DNA of 64,000 nt, from contig NZ_JBHSGT010000013.1 in assembly GCF_042654605.1 (NCBI RefSeq), forward strand, positions 62,001 to 126,000, given 5' to 3'. A program made the position numbers and the translations under genes. Shown here in pieces: positions 25,576-34,647 of this stretch. Each line of letters starts with the position of its first letter. Positions within the stretch are counted from its first letter, which is position 1. The notes under the pieces were generated by a model. It was not told where the DNA came from. It saw only the letters and a program-made list of their open reading frames with translations, and did no database searches. This stretch comes from Enterococcus_I eurekensis. GTDB lineage: Bacteria; Bacillota; Bacilli; Lactobacillales; Enterococcaceae.

Positions 25576-27107
25576 TTTATTTCTCCAAACAAGTTTTCAT
25601 TCGTTGAACCGACTTCAGACATCATTTCTGAGGAAGAAACAATCTGACTCTCTTCAGACGAGCCCTCTTCAATATCAGAAAACGATTCCTGTATGAAACT
25701 AATTTCACTACTAGTTTCATATGATTCTGTTGTTTCAGTCTCTTGAGTGTCCGTTGTTATTCCGGACTCGCTTTTCGACATTTCGACTGACTCTGAGAAG
25801 AAATCAACATCGCTTATCGATTGACTAGTAGATGTTGTTTCCTGAGCGACACTCGATTCAATCGCATTATTTATCTTTTGGTTATCTAGACTCTGGACTA
25901 GATTTTTTACTTTTCGTCTAAAAACGACTTTTTTGGTATTATTATCACGTAATTCAATATATCCTAAATCTCCATTTGTTTTCGCTTCTAATACCATTGC
26001 AGAATAGTCTTTAGTATAATGTACATTCAATTTATCTGGATTGGTCGCTTCTAATTTAATATTTTTCTTGAAGTACTCTTTTTCAACTTCAGAAAGCCGT
26101 TTATTTCGAATTTCTGACGCTGGTTCCCAACTTGTAAAAGGGACAAAAGGTATTTCTTCTCTTTCATTAATAATAAAATTATCTTTTATCTCTGGATCGT
26201 CACCATGCCCAATTTGTTTAAAATCTTTACTAAGTATTAACGGAAAAGAAAATGGTGGCGTCCCCCAGTGAAAGTTAATTCGATTACTAACTCCCGATAT
26301 ATGAAATTGAATAATAGAAAAATGCTTGTCCTCAATCTGGCCTAACGTTCCTTCTCGGTGAGTGAGTACTATTTTAAAGCCTTGATTAGCAATGTGTGTT
26401 AATTCTGAAATCGTGTAGTTCATTCCATTAGCTTGTTTTTTGACTTCTTCTTTAAATTCATCTATATACTTCCCTGTGTATTTTAAATAAACAACACCGG
26501 GCATAACAGTTGTCAATTTTCCATCTACAACACTTCGATATAAAGGTTGCGCAATATAGCCATTTTCTTTAAATTCTGGCCATTCTGGCGTTGTCACACT
26601 ATTATTTGTCAAAGTTATACGATAAATTTTCTGATCGATAAACCCCGATTGATCCCCTACTACATTCGTTTGACTAATTCGAACTGGGATAGCTAATTCT
26701 ATCAGTTTTTCTTTCGCCCAATCTTTTTTCTTAGTTACTATTACCGTCATGTTTCGGATTGATGAAGCAGTAATATTAGAATCATCAAAAGTGACGTTCA
26801 CATCAAAATATTCTTTATAGTTAACTGATTTACCATCTTGAATGGCACTTATTTCTTTGACCGTTAACTTCCCATCTAAGCTACCCGTATTTTTAACAAC
26901 AGTTGTTACTGGCAACTTTGTTTCTGTTTTAAACGTTAAACTGCTCGCTGCGATATCAGCTAATGACAACGTTCCTGTCTTCAAACTAATATTACCATTA
27001 ACTGACGTGTGATCTGTGAAATAAGCATAGGTTGTTTGAAAGGGATAGATAAGAAAAAAGAGAGTCACTAATAGAAGTAGTGACACATATACTCGGTATC
27101 TCTTCAT
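25572..27107 (-). CDS. Large TasA/camelysin-like exported protein with Ser-rich tail
   Basis: A 511-residue secreted protein. Its signal (helix 8-26, then TTYAYFTDHTSVNGNISLKTG) has the AYFTD...N...TG pattern typical of SipW-processed TasA/CalY proteins. Residues about 30-165 resemble the TasA beta-sandwich (VVKNTGSLDGKLTVKEI). Residues about 170-415 are unassigned, and 420-511 form an acidic Ser/Thr/Glu-rich tail without LPXTG or membrane helix. It is more than twice the usual TasA length, so a TasA head fused to a surface module is likely. It may act as an anchor or accessory fibre protein. Ribosome binding site AAAGGAGAA. Confidence 0.8.
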   Translation of the reverse strand: MKRYRVYVSLLLLVTLFFLIYPFQTTYAYFTDHTSVNGNISLKTGTLSLADIAASSLTFKTETKLPVTTVVKNTGSLDGKLTVKEISAIQDGKSVNYKEYFDVNVTFDDSNITASSIRNMTVIVTKKKDWAKEKLIELAIPVRISQTNVVGDQSGFIDQKIYRITLTNNSVTTPEWPEFKENGYIAQPLYRSVVDGKLTTVMPGVVYLKYTGKYIDEFKEEVKKQANGMNYTISELTHIANQGFKIVLTHREGTLGQIEDKHFSIIQFHISGVSNRINFHWGTPPFSFPLILSKDFKQIGHGDDPEIKDNFIINEREEIPFVPFTSWEPASEIRNKRLSEVEKEYFKKNIKLEATNPDKLNVHYTKDYSAMVLEAKTNGDLGYIELRDNNTKKVVFRRKVKNLVQSLDNQKINNAIESSVAQETTSTSQSISDVDFFSESVEMSKSESGITTDTQETETTESYETSSEISFIQESFSDIEEGSSEESQIVSSSEMMSEVGSTNENLFGEIK

Positions 27108-27140
27108 CTTAGTGATTCTCCTTTATAATTATCGTTATTA

Positions 27141-27737
27141 TTATAGTCCAGTTTGTTCAACAGAGAATGTCACTGCTTCAGCAAGTTCATCTAGATTAAA
27201 CTCCATATTTTGTCGTTCTGCAGTAGGTTTTTCTTCAACTTCTTTAAGTAAAGGTATTGTTACTTCTAAAGTTACATTGAATGATTTATCTTTTCCGACA
27301 CGGATTGTTTCATTAGGTTCTATACCTTTACCATCTACTAAAACTGTATACTGTAGACCTTTCTTAAGTTTCTCATTAGTAAACTGTTTTACTGTCACAA
27401 TCCCATCCAATGTACCTGTATATTCAACCTGTACTGTTTTTATAAAAGAATCACCAGGTTGAACATTTTGAAAATCAAAATCTTCAACTTCAGTAGAACT
27501 AATTTTCTCATTTCCATTTTTTTGATACTCCCAATTGGATTCCGTAATATCAGAAAATTTAACTGTACCTGTCTCTAATTTAATATTCCCATTAACTGAT
27601 GTGCTGTCTGTAAAATAAGCATACGTTCCGTAAGTTGCCATTCCGATAAATAACAGGGCTAGTAATAAAATTGAATAGCGACGGTTTCCATTTTGTTTCT
27701 TTTGATTTTCTTGATTATTCATGTCTTTTGATAACAT
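27141..27737 (-). CDS. TasA/camelysin-like exported protein
   Basis: A 198-residue exported protein. After a basic leader (QKKQNGNRRYS) comes a helix at 22-40 and the cleavage-region motif TYAYFTDSTSVNGNIKLETG, nearly identical to the larger protein that follows. The mature part is a probable beta-sandwich with the VQPGDSFIKTVQVEYTGTLDGIVTV segment, as in TasA-type fibre proteins. Length fits TasA/CalY. The ATG at 27737 follows AGGAGGATT. It is the first large gene of the cluster and may be the major matrix subunit. Confidence 0.82.
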   Translation of the reverse strand: MLSKDMNNQENQKKQNGNRRYSILLLALLFIGMATYGTYAYFTDSTSVNGNIKLETGTVKFSDITESNWEYQKNGNEKISSTEVEDFDFQNVQPGDSFIKTVQVEYTGTLDGIVTVKQFTNEKLKKGLQYTVLVDGKGIEPNETIRVGKDKSFNVTLEVTIPLLKEVEEKPTAERQNMEFNLDELAEAVTFSVEQTGL

Positions 27738-27774
27738 ATATAATCCTCCTTTTTTTTTGGTCTATAGAACCCGT

Positions 27775-28005
27775 TTATTTCTTACGTTTCTTATCGAAAA
27801 ATAACGAGTCTATTTCATAGACATTGGGTGTTTTGTCACCCATTAATTTCTCGAAAATCTGTTTCAAGTTACTCACTTCTTCTATAGCAAGATTGATAAT
27901 ATCACTTTTTTCTAAAAAAACAAGCATCTTGCTCACTTTTGGTCCTTTTAAATAATACCTCGCCTTTTTTGTTCCTTTTGAATAAATTCGTTCTATATCG
28001 AACAA
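27775..28005 (-). CDS. Small basic protein upstream of the SipW cluster
   Basis: A 76-residue basic protein (MFDIERIYSKGTKKARYYLK...), starting at TTG 28005 with no clear ribosome binding site. ATG inside the frame at LKGPKVSKM is an alternative. It has a helix-rich centre and a basic tail (FFDKKRKK) and no membrane segment. I do not recognise it. There is no terminator or obvious promoter between it and the TasA-like gene, so it may lead the operon as a regulator, or be the remnant of a longer gene. Coding status is uncertain. Confidence 0.45.
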   Translation of the reverse strand: MFDIERIYSKGTKKARYYLKGPKVSKMLVFLEKSDIINLAIEEVSNLKQIFEKLMGDKTPNVYEIDSLFFDKKRKK

Positions 28006-28136
28006 AAAAACAGAAGGTTTTTATATAAAAAGTATATCTGAATTAAAAAACATTAATTATTAAATCATTATTCATGTCTATGTATATTGGAATTTGACCT
28101 CTCGATAAATCTCGTTATTTTTATAAAATAAAAATA

Positions 28137-28186
28137 ATAAAAAAATCCTAAAAATTAGACTTAAAATTCTAATTTTTAGGATTTTA
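28137..28186 (-). terminator. Terminator of the first P1B-type ATPase gene
   Basis: Long AT-rich inverted repeat (AAATCCTAAAAATTAGA ... TCTAATTTTTAGGATTT) followed on the minus strand by a T run. Confidence 0.8.
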
Positions 28187-28210
28187 CTCCATTTAATTAT
28201 CTTTTTGGTG

Positions 28211-30193
28211 TCATTCCTTAACCGGCACTAGCAATCTTAGCCCATTTAATAAAACGACGATTGTACTTCCTTCATGGGCAAGAACACCGATACCAATGTC
28301 AATTTTACCGAAGAAATTTAATCCGACAAGTAATGCGACAATCAACATTGAAAAAACAATATTTTGCATCACGACTCGATCTAACTTCTTAGACACTTGA
28401 TGCGCTGTTTTCAAACGGGTTAGGTCGTTTTTCATAATAACAGCGTCAGCCACATCTATTGCAACATCTGTACCGTCGCCCATCGCAAAGCCAATATCGG
28501 CTTTCACTAAAGCAGGCGCATCATTAATACCATCCCCAATCATGGTCGTCTTCCCATATTTTTGTTGCAATTCTTCAATAATTTTATATTTATTTTCCGG
28601 TAAAACATTGCCCTTAACTTCATCGATGCCTAGTAATTTAGCGACTGCCTCACCTGTTGATTGTGCATCACCAGTAATCATGACGGTTTGAATTTCTTGC
28701 TGATGTAAATAGTCAATCACATCTTTGGCATTTTCTTGTGGTAAATCCATCATCGCAAGATAACCCACTACAATTTCATTTTCACTAAAAAAAACAACAT
28801 TTTTTCCTTTGCTCATTAGTTGATCTGCTTGTGCTAAAAGATCTTGGGACACATTTGAAAAGAAATCTTTTTTACCAATTTGGTAATGATTATTTTTAAC
28901 CGTTGCGACGAGCCCTTTACCAATTTCATTATGAACATCAATTTCCATCGGCTTAACATCTTTAAAATGACTTAAAATTGCTTTTGCCAGTGGATGGTTA
29001 GCACTTTTTTCCATTGAAACAATCATTTGAATCCATTCTTCTGTTCTTTCTCTATCGACAAAATAAACATCCGTCACGGAAGGATTGCCTTGGGTTAACG
29101 TTCCCGTTTTATCAAAGGCAACGGCTTTAATTTCTGCTAAATTCGCTAAATACGTACCGCCTTTAAACAAGACACCTCTTTTAGCTAAATTCGAAATACC
29201 AGATAATGTTGCAGGAATCGCACTGGCTGCCAATGCACATGGTGAAGCCGAAATCATTAAAACCATGCCGCGATAAAAACTTATATACCATCCCCAATCA
29301 AAGAGGAAAACACCTGCTAAGATAAAGAGCGGGACCAAGGCTAATACGCTATTAACATATAATGGTTCAATCTTTTTAATTTTTGTCGCAGTTGGTGATA
29401 AGTTACGTTGGGATTGATCAACCAATGAGAGTATTTTAGCAAAGACGGTTTCTGTTGAATCTTTGGTCACCTTCATTGTCAATGTGCCATTACCATTAAT
29501 CGTACTGCCATAGACTTCGTCACCAACCAATTTTTCTACTGGCATACTTTCACCATTAATAGAAGATTCATTTAGCAAACTGCCTCCGGTTACGATTACA
29601 CCATCTGTTGGAATTTGATCGCCTGGTAAAATTTGTAATTGATCACCAATTTCCAATGTTTCAACAGCAACCAAAGTCACTTCGCCATTTTCTTTCATCA
29701 AACGCGCTTGCGTTGGGTTCATCTTCAATAAAGAAGTAATTTCACGTTTACTACGATTTTCAGCGTAATCTTCTAAGAAATGCGCACCAGCAAAAATTAA
29801 AATGAGCAACGCCCCTTCATCATAATCGCCAATAATTGCGGCCCCAATTGCAGCTAACGTCATTAAAACATGGACGTTTGGCCAAAGCTTTTTTAAACGC
29901 AGGCTATCCGCAATCGTTTCACCAATTCCTTCTAAAATAACATGGTAGCCAGCTGTAACCATTGATATCAACATTAAAAGATTTGTAATAAAAATGCTTG
30001 TTGGTAAAAAAAGCGCCATTAAATAGACAACTAAGCCAATCAAATATAATATGACTGGAGATTTGCCATGGTTATGGTTGTGCCCACAACTGGATGCAAC
30101 CTGTCCGTGTTCATGTTCGTGTTGATGACTGCAATTATGATGTTTTTGTTCTTCTTTAGTAATTGATTGTTGATGCTCAGATTCTGGTAACAT
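28211..30193 (-). CDS. P1B-4-type metal-transporting ATPase with His-rich N-terminus
   Basis: A 660-residue heavy-metal efflux pump. The N-terminus is a histidine/cysteine-rich metal tail (HHNCSHQHEHEHGQ, CGHNHNHGK) instead of an HMA domain. The core has the actuator TGGSLLNESSINGESMPVEK, metal site SPC (SASPCALAAS), phosphorylation DKTGTLTQG, SANHPLA and GDGINDAPAL. The last helix carries HEGST, which with SPC marks subgroup P1B-4 (Co/Zn/Fe(II) exporters such as CoaT, PfeT, FrvA). The start is ATG 30193 after GGAGGG. An ArsR-type operator lies just upstream, pointing to metal induction. Confidence 0.9.
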   Translation of the reverse strand: MLPESEHQQSITKEEQKHHNCSHQHEHEHGQVASSCGHNHNHGKSPVILYLIGLVVYLMALFLPTSIFITNLLMLISMVTAGYHVILEGIGETIADSLRLKKLWPNVHVLMTLAAIGAAIIGDYDEGALLILIFAGAHFLEDYAENRSKREITSLLKMNPTQARLMKENGEVTLVAVETLEIGDQLQILPGDQIPTDGVIVTGGSLLNESSINGESMPVEKLVGDEVYGSTINGNGTLTMKVTKDSTETVFAKILSLVDQSQRNLSPTATKIKKIEPLYVNSVLALVPLFILAGVFLFDWGWYISFYRGMVLMISASPCALAASAIPATLSGISNLAKRGVLFKGGTYLANLAEIKAVAFDKTGTLTQGNPSVTDVYFVDRERTEEWIQMIVSMEKSANHPLAKAILSHFKDVKPMEIDVHNEIGKGLVATVKNNHYQIGKKDFFSNVSQDLLAQADQLMSKGKNVVFFSENEIVVGYLAMMDLPQENAKDVIDYLHQQEIQTVMITGDAQSTGEAVAKLLGIDEVKGNVLPENKYKIIEELQQKYGKTTMIGDGINDAPALVKADIGFAMGDGTDVAIDVADAVIMKNDLTRLKTAHQVSKKLDRVVMQNIVFSMLIVALLVGLNFFGKIDIGIGVLAHEGSTIVVLLNGLRLLVPVKE

Positions 30194-30214
30194 ACTAATC
30201 CCTCCACAATGAAT

Positions 30215-30273
30215 ATATGAATATCCGTTCATTTGTTATCTTCATTATAGATGATTACTTATTCATTTGTCAA
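30215..30273 (-). promoter_or_regulatory. Promoter and ArsR/SmtB-type operator of the P1B-4 ATPase
   Basis: Minus strand -35 TTGACA-like TTGACA (30273-30268) and -10 TATAAT (30249-30244), 18-bp spacer. Downstream of it, at 30215-30233, lies ATATGAATATCCGTTCATT, containing TGAA-N6-TTCA, the form of CzrA/SmtB operators. No ArsR gene is in the window, so the repressor must be encoded elsewhere. Confidence 0.7.
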
Positions 30274-30325
30274 AGGTTTTTTCTAAAATTTAGCTACTCT
30301 TAAATCATTTTTCGTTAACGCAATA

Positions 30326-30362
30326 CAAAAAAATCGGCAGAAATATTTCCACCGATTAAACC
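30326..30362 (-). terminator. Terminator of the second ATPase locus
   Basis: Hairpin AATCGG...CCGATT followed on the minus strand by TTTTTTT. Confidence 0.75.
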
Positions 30363-30395
30363 AAGTACCACTTATTCATTTGTTAAACTGCACAT

Positions 30396-32239
30396 TTATT
30401 TTTCTTCTTTTAATAACCGTAACCCGTTTAAAATAACCAGAATCGTACTACCTTCATGACCAATTACTGCTAATGGAATCGTTAATTTCTGCATTAAATT
30501 CAAAATAATTAACGTCACAATGACTGTGACACTAAATAGAATATTTTGCTTGATAACTCGTTTCATTTTCTTTGAAAGACGGTGAGTATAAACAAGTTTG
30601 GATAAGTTATTTTCCATAATTACCACATCCGAAACTTCCATCGCAACATCGGTTCCCTCACCCATACTAATCCCAATGGTCGCGGTCGCAAGTGCGGGCG
30701 CATCATTCACTCCGTCACCCACCATGGCATTTTTACCATAAATTTCTTTTTGTTTTTTGACATGTTCAACTTTTTCAGCCGGCAATAATTCACTGAAAAC
30801 CTCGGAAATTTCTGCTTCTTTCGCAATTGTTTCCGCTGTGTAGCAGTTATCGCCAGTTAACATTACTGTATGAATCCCTTGTCGATTAAAATATTGCACC
30901 GCTTCCTTAGCATTATTATTCAATGTATCCAGTAAGGCGATACCACCGATAAATTGATGATTCTTCTCAACATAAATAACGGTTTTTCCTTGTTTCTTCC
31001 AATCGAGTAACGCTTCTGGATCCAAGTCAGCCCCTCGTTTTTTACCAATGTAATAAGTATCCCCATTGTAATTACTTTGAATCCCCATGGCCGTAATTTC
31101 TTGGGTTTCTAGCGATTGACTCGTATAATCATTTTTCCAATGATTCACAATTCCCTGAGCGAGCGGGTGTGTACTTTTTTCTTCTAAACCTAAAACAAAA
31201 GGAATAATTTCATTTTCATCACTCGCCCAATAGGTATCGGTGACGGTAAATTCTCCTTTGGTTAATGTTCCTGTTTTATCAAAAGCAATACTTTTCATTT
31301 CAGCTAATGCTTCGAGATAGGTTCCACCTTTAAACAACATTCCATGGCGCGCACCATTGCTGATTGCGCTTAGTAAAGCTGGCGTTGAACTTGCAACCAA
31401 AGCACATGGACTAGCAACAACTAGTAAGTTAACACCACGATAAATACTTTCAGTCCAAGTCCAATCAAAACCAAAATGGAACAATAAAATAGCTAAAGGA
31501 ACACCGAAGACAATAATCATGACATAACGATTTTCAATTCGTTGAATAAAACTTTCAGTCTTCGTTTGACTGTTTTGTGCCTCTTCAACCAGTGCAATAA
31601 TTTTAGCAATCACCGTCTCTGATTGTTCACGATTGACTTCGATTTCCAGAGCATCACCTAAATTTAACGTTCCGCCAAAAACTTCATCTGTTGGTTGTTT
31701 TAAACGTGGAACACTCTCACCATTAATGACGGATTCATCAATTTCCGACGCGCCTTCTAAAATAATGCCATCGATTGGAATATTTTCCCCTTTAAAAATT
31801 GCGACCCGATCACCTAGAACGAGCTCACTCGTCTCAACTAACTGATATTCGCCCGAAGCCAAAATCTTACGGGCTTTTTTGGGTTGTCTATCTAGCAAGC
31901 GATTAATTTCACGCGCACTTTTTTCGGTTGTGAATTCTTCTAACAAATGACTCAAACTAAAAATAAAAATCAATAACGCGCCTTCACGCCAATCACCAAT
32001 TAAACCTGCACTGACTGTGCAGCTAAGATCATCAATAAATCGACATTAAAATGTTTGTCTTCAAATAGCTCTTTCAAGCCATTCCAAGCAATTTCTAATC
32101 CACCCGTTGTAACTGAAAGGACAAAAAGTACCCAACTATGCGGCCAGCCAAACCCCAAATCCATAATTAATCCTATCACCAAAAATAAGATACAACTGGC
32201 AGTACTTAAAAATTGTGTGTTTCCTTTAATTTTTTCCAT
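30396..32239 (-). pseudogene. Second P1B-4-type ATPase, split by a frameshift
   Basis: Two adjoining frames together make one P1B-4 ATPase. The N-terminal part (ATG 32239 after GGAG, MEKIKGNTQFL...) covers two membrane helices and ends at a TAA at 32000. The rest resumes in another frame near 32015-32024 (...SAGLIGDWREGALLIFIF) and runs to 30396 with SPC, DKTGTLTKG, GDGVNDAPAL and HEGST intact. Comparison with LAAIGAAIIGDYDEGALL of the neighbouring ATPase shows the shift falls inside the same helix. All downstream motifs are conserved, so the lesion is recent or a sequencing error. Read as one 614-residue protein it would lack the His-rich tail. Confidence 0.85.
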
Positions 32240-32337
32240 GATTCCCACTCCTCTCACGAATAATCACTTATCCATATACCTACCATAGCACCAACATCAA
32301 CGATAAGATATAACTTGAAAAAGAGAATCATTTTCAA

Positions 32338-32520
32338 TAAGAGGTTATTCTTTTGAACGTTTTGATACGAGAGATAAGCGAGCATTATAGAAAATTGGGC
32401 TGTGATTTTATCCTAATGAACTCTTATCTCCGAGTAGCAGCTCAAAAAATACCGTTTCAATCAGAAGTTATTCTTTTGAGCGTTTTGATATGAGGGTTAA
32501 TTCTAAAATCTCATATCTTC
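32338..32520 (-). repeat. Modular palindromic repeat, B-like unit plus a shortened second unit
   Basis: Read on the minus strand the first unit runs from GAAACGGTA (about 32458) to AACCTCTTA (32338). Inside are the arms CGGAGATAAG and CTTATCTCTCG and an inner stem CATTA...TAATG. A second, shorter unit adjoins at 32461-32520, repeating AGTTATTCTTTTGAGCG and closing with GATATGAG...CTCATATC. The boundaries and the GATAAG/CTTATC arms are those of the B units at 44 and 50.8 kb; the inner sequence is different. Confidence 0.75.
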
Positions 32521-32542
32521 ATTCTATACAAAAACTATACAA

Positions 32543-32587
32543 AAAAGAGTCGGAAAAGTGCTGATCACTTCACCGACTCTTTTTTTA
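32543..32587. terminator. Bidirectional terminator at the end of the DUF4153 gene
   Basis: Stem AAAAAAGAGTCGG...CCGACTCTTTTTT with AAGTG-ATC-CACTT at the tip; overlaps the last codon of the minus-strand gene. Confidence 0.88.
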
Positions 32588-34474
32588 TGGTGTTGCCTCA
32601 CTAACATAAATTCCTTCAATTTCAGTCCAATAGGTGGTTTCATCGGTATTTTCATCCACCATTATTTCTATATAACTGAACATCACAGAACCTTTAATTT
32701 CTGGACTTTCAAAATTGAATTGCAAATCGGAAACTCCTAGTGCTTCACCTTTTTCACTGGATTCAACTGTTGGTGGATATTTATCCATCAATTGATTGGT
32801 AAATGTTGCTAGTGATTCTTTTAAAATTTCACGCTCATCCAGTGTCACTTCTATCGTAGGTGGTTTTTTAGTCGCATCATCTTGCTGCCATTTAATTTTG
32901 AATTCACCTTGCGCACCTTTAAATGTACCCACCTGTTCTTTCGTGCTTTCACTATAGACCAAAGGTACTTGCCAATCAAACGGACTGATCGAAAAGGCCT
33001 GATTATCTCTTCTTAAGATCGTTCGTTTGACTTGCTGACCTGGTGGTGTTGGCGGCGTATCATCTTGCCTTGGGAAGATTGGATCAAAGCCCATAACTTC
33101 TTTAAATGATTGATCGTCATAAGCACCGATTTTTAACCATTTCGGTACTTTTTCTTGATCCTGCCTAGATAAGAAGGTGGCCGCCACCGTAATTTTTTCT
33201 CGTTCGATTCTTGCAAGCTCCGAGCTACTTGGAATAATTTTTGCGCCATCGAACATATCGGCTTGCGTTAATAATTTTTCTAAACGATTGGTTTGTAACA
33301 TGATTGGTAAACTCTGATAGCCGACAATTGGTAAGACCGTAAAAATCATACTAAACATCGTCATTGCTAAAACAATCGCATAGCTCTTTTGCATTTTCAT
33401 AACTAATAAAATCATAGCGATTATAGCAACAATCCAAACAATAACAAAATAGTATTCGGTTGTTTGCATACTATAATTTCTTAGTTGATTAAAAATCGCC
33501 CAACCTTCAAAGGCTAAAATGATTAAGGTCGCCATTGGATAGACTTTCATATAAAACTTAGCTAGTGCGTTATCGGCTTCTTGAACCATGATATGTAGCC
33601 ATATACCGACAACCGTATACGTAGTGGCAATGCCTGACAAACGCAAGAAATTCTCACCGACTCCTTGGAAAATAATTCGGACGGTCCATAGTAACAAGAC
33701 GACGGTTAACGACAACGTAATCGGTACAATAATATAAGAAAATAACAATTGGATAAAACCAGGCTGTTCTTCTCTTTCTCGCCGTATTTGATCTTCTTCA
33801 CCTTTAGAAAAATCCGGTAAGTAACCTAAAAATAACATAAATGCGATAAAGCCAATCATTGTTGATAAATGCTGATACACTTTAAAACTCATAGCCGGGT
33901 AAAGCAGTCCTTGAATGGCTCCTGCGACTGCGGCCGTTCCTGCCAGTAGAACGAAGCCATAAATGCCAGAGATGATAACCGATTTTTCAGTCATAAAAAT
34001 CGTACGAGCAACATATCTATTAATCCATGGCTTGGCTGCAAATAAAATAAAAGCAATAAAAACAACTCCAATGACAATGGCCATCCGTGCCTGAGCTAAA
34101 TTGGTTAATCCGGGATAGCGATAATAACTATCGGAGGTTACTTTTGTTCCTCCTAAAAAATAGAGCAGTAAAAATGCCACTACACCACTGACTGCGGTGA
34201 GACTATTAGCAATCAGCAGGTTCCTCGACTGATTATTTCGACTACGAACATAAGTAACCGATGCCAATCCGACGATTGCAATTAACGCTGCCGACCATTG
34301 TAAACTATCGAAAAAGATTCGATTCGCATTTTGGATTGAATCTGTACTTTGAATTCGGAACAATGTTATTAGCATAAAGACAAATGCTCCAAAACTTGAC
34401 ATAAAGAAACGGGTAACTGCCTGATAAGCACCTTTAAAAGTCGACTCAATCGACTGTACAAATAGATTGTTCAT
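32585..34474 (-). CDS. DUF4153 multi-pass membrane protein
   Basis: A 629-residue protein starting at ATG 34474 (MNNLFVQSIESTFKG) after GAGGAGG. The first 410 residues hold about eleven membrane segments; the C-terminal 210 residues (from about KLLTQADMFDGAKI) are soluble and of mixed charge. This layout fits the DUF4153 family, sometimes annotated as DUF4173/4153 membrane proteins of unknown role. No catalytic motif is visible. Terminators on both sides show it is a single-gene unit. Confidence 0.78.
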   Translation of the reverse strand: MNNLFVQSIESTFKGAYQAVTRFFMSSFGAFVFMLITLFRIQSTDSIQNANRIFFDSLQWSAALIAIVGLASVTYVRSRNNQSRNLLIANSLTAVSGVVAFLLLYFLGGTKVTSDSYYRYPGLTNLAQARMAIVIGVVFIAFILFAAKPWINRYVARTIFMTEKSVIISGIYGFVLLAGTAAVAGAIQGLLYPAMSFKVYQHLSTMIGFIAFMLFLGYLPDFSKGEEDQIRREREEQPGFIQLLFSYIIVPITLSLTVVLLLWTVRIIFQGVGENFLRLSGIATTYTVVGIWLHIMVQEADNALAKFYMKVYPMATLIILAFEGWAIFNQLRNYSMQTTEYYFVIVWIVAIIAMILLVMKMQKSYAIVLAMTMFSMIFTVLPIVGYQSLPIMLQTNRLEKLLTQADMFDGAKIIPSSSELARIEREKITVAATFLSRQDQEKVPKWLKIGAYDDQSFKEVMGFDPIFPRQDDTPPTPPGQQVKRTILRRDNQAFSISPFDWQVPLVYSESTKEQVGTFKGAQGEFKIKWQQDDATKKPPTIEVTLDEREILKESLATFTNQLMDKYPPTVESSEKGEALGVSDLQFNFESPEIKGSVMFSYIEIMVDENTDETTYWTEIEGIYVSEATP

Positions 34475-34585
34475 CGTCAAAACCTCCTCTACTTTCAGTC
34501 TAATTATACCATACCGATAGAAAATACCATTTTTCAAACTATTTTTTTGTACTTCTTAGCCTTTTCAATTGATTTATAAACACTG

Positions 34586-34624
34586 AAAAAGTCGTTTTCC
34601 TAACGAAAACGACTTAAAAAATAG
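34586..34624 (-). terminator. Terminator after the FUSC pseudogene
   Basis: Perfect stem AAGTCGTTTTC-CTAAC-GAAAACGACTT with T-rich flank on the minus strand. Confidence 0.85.
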
Positions 34625-34647
34625 CTAATTAACTTACTCGAATTTTT

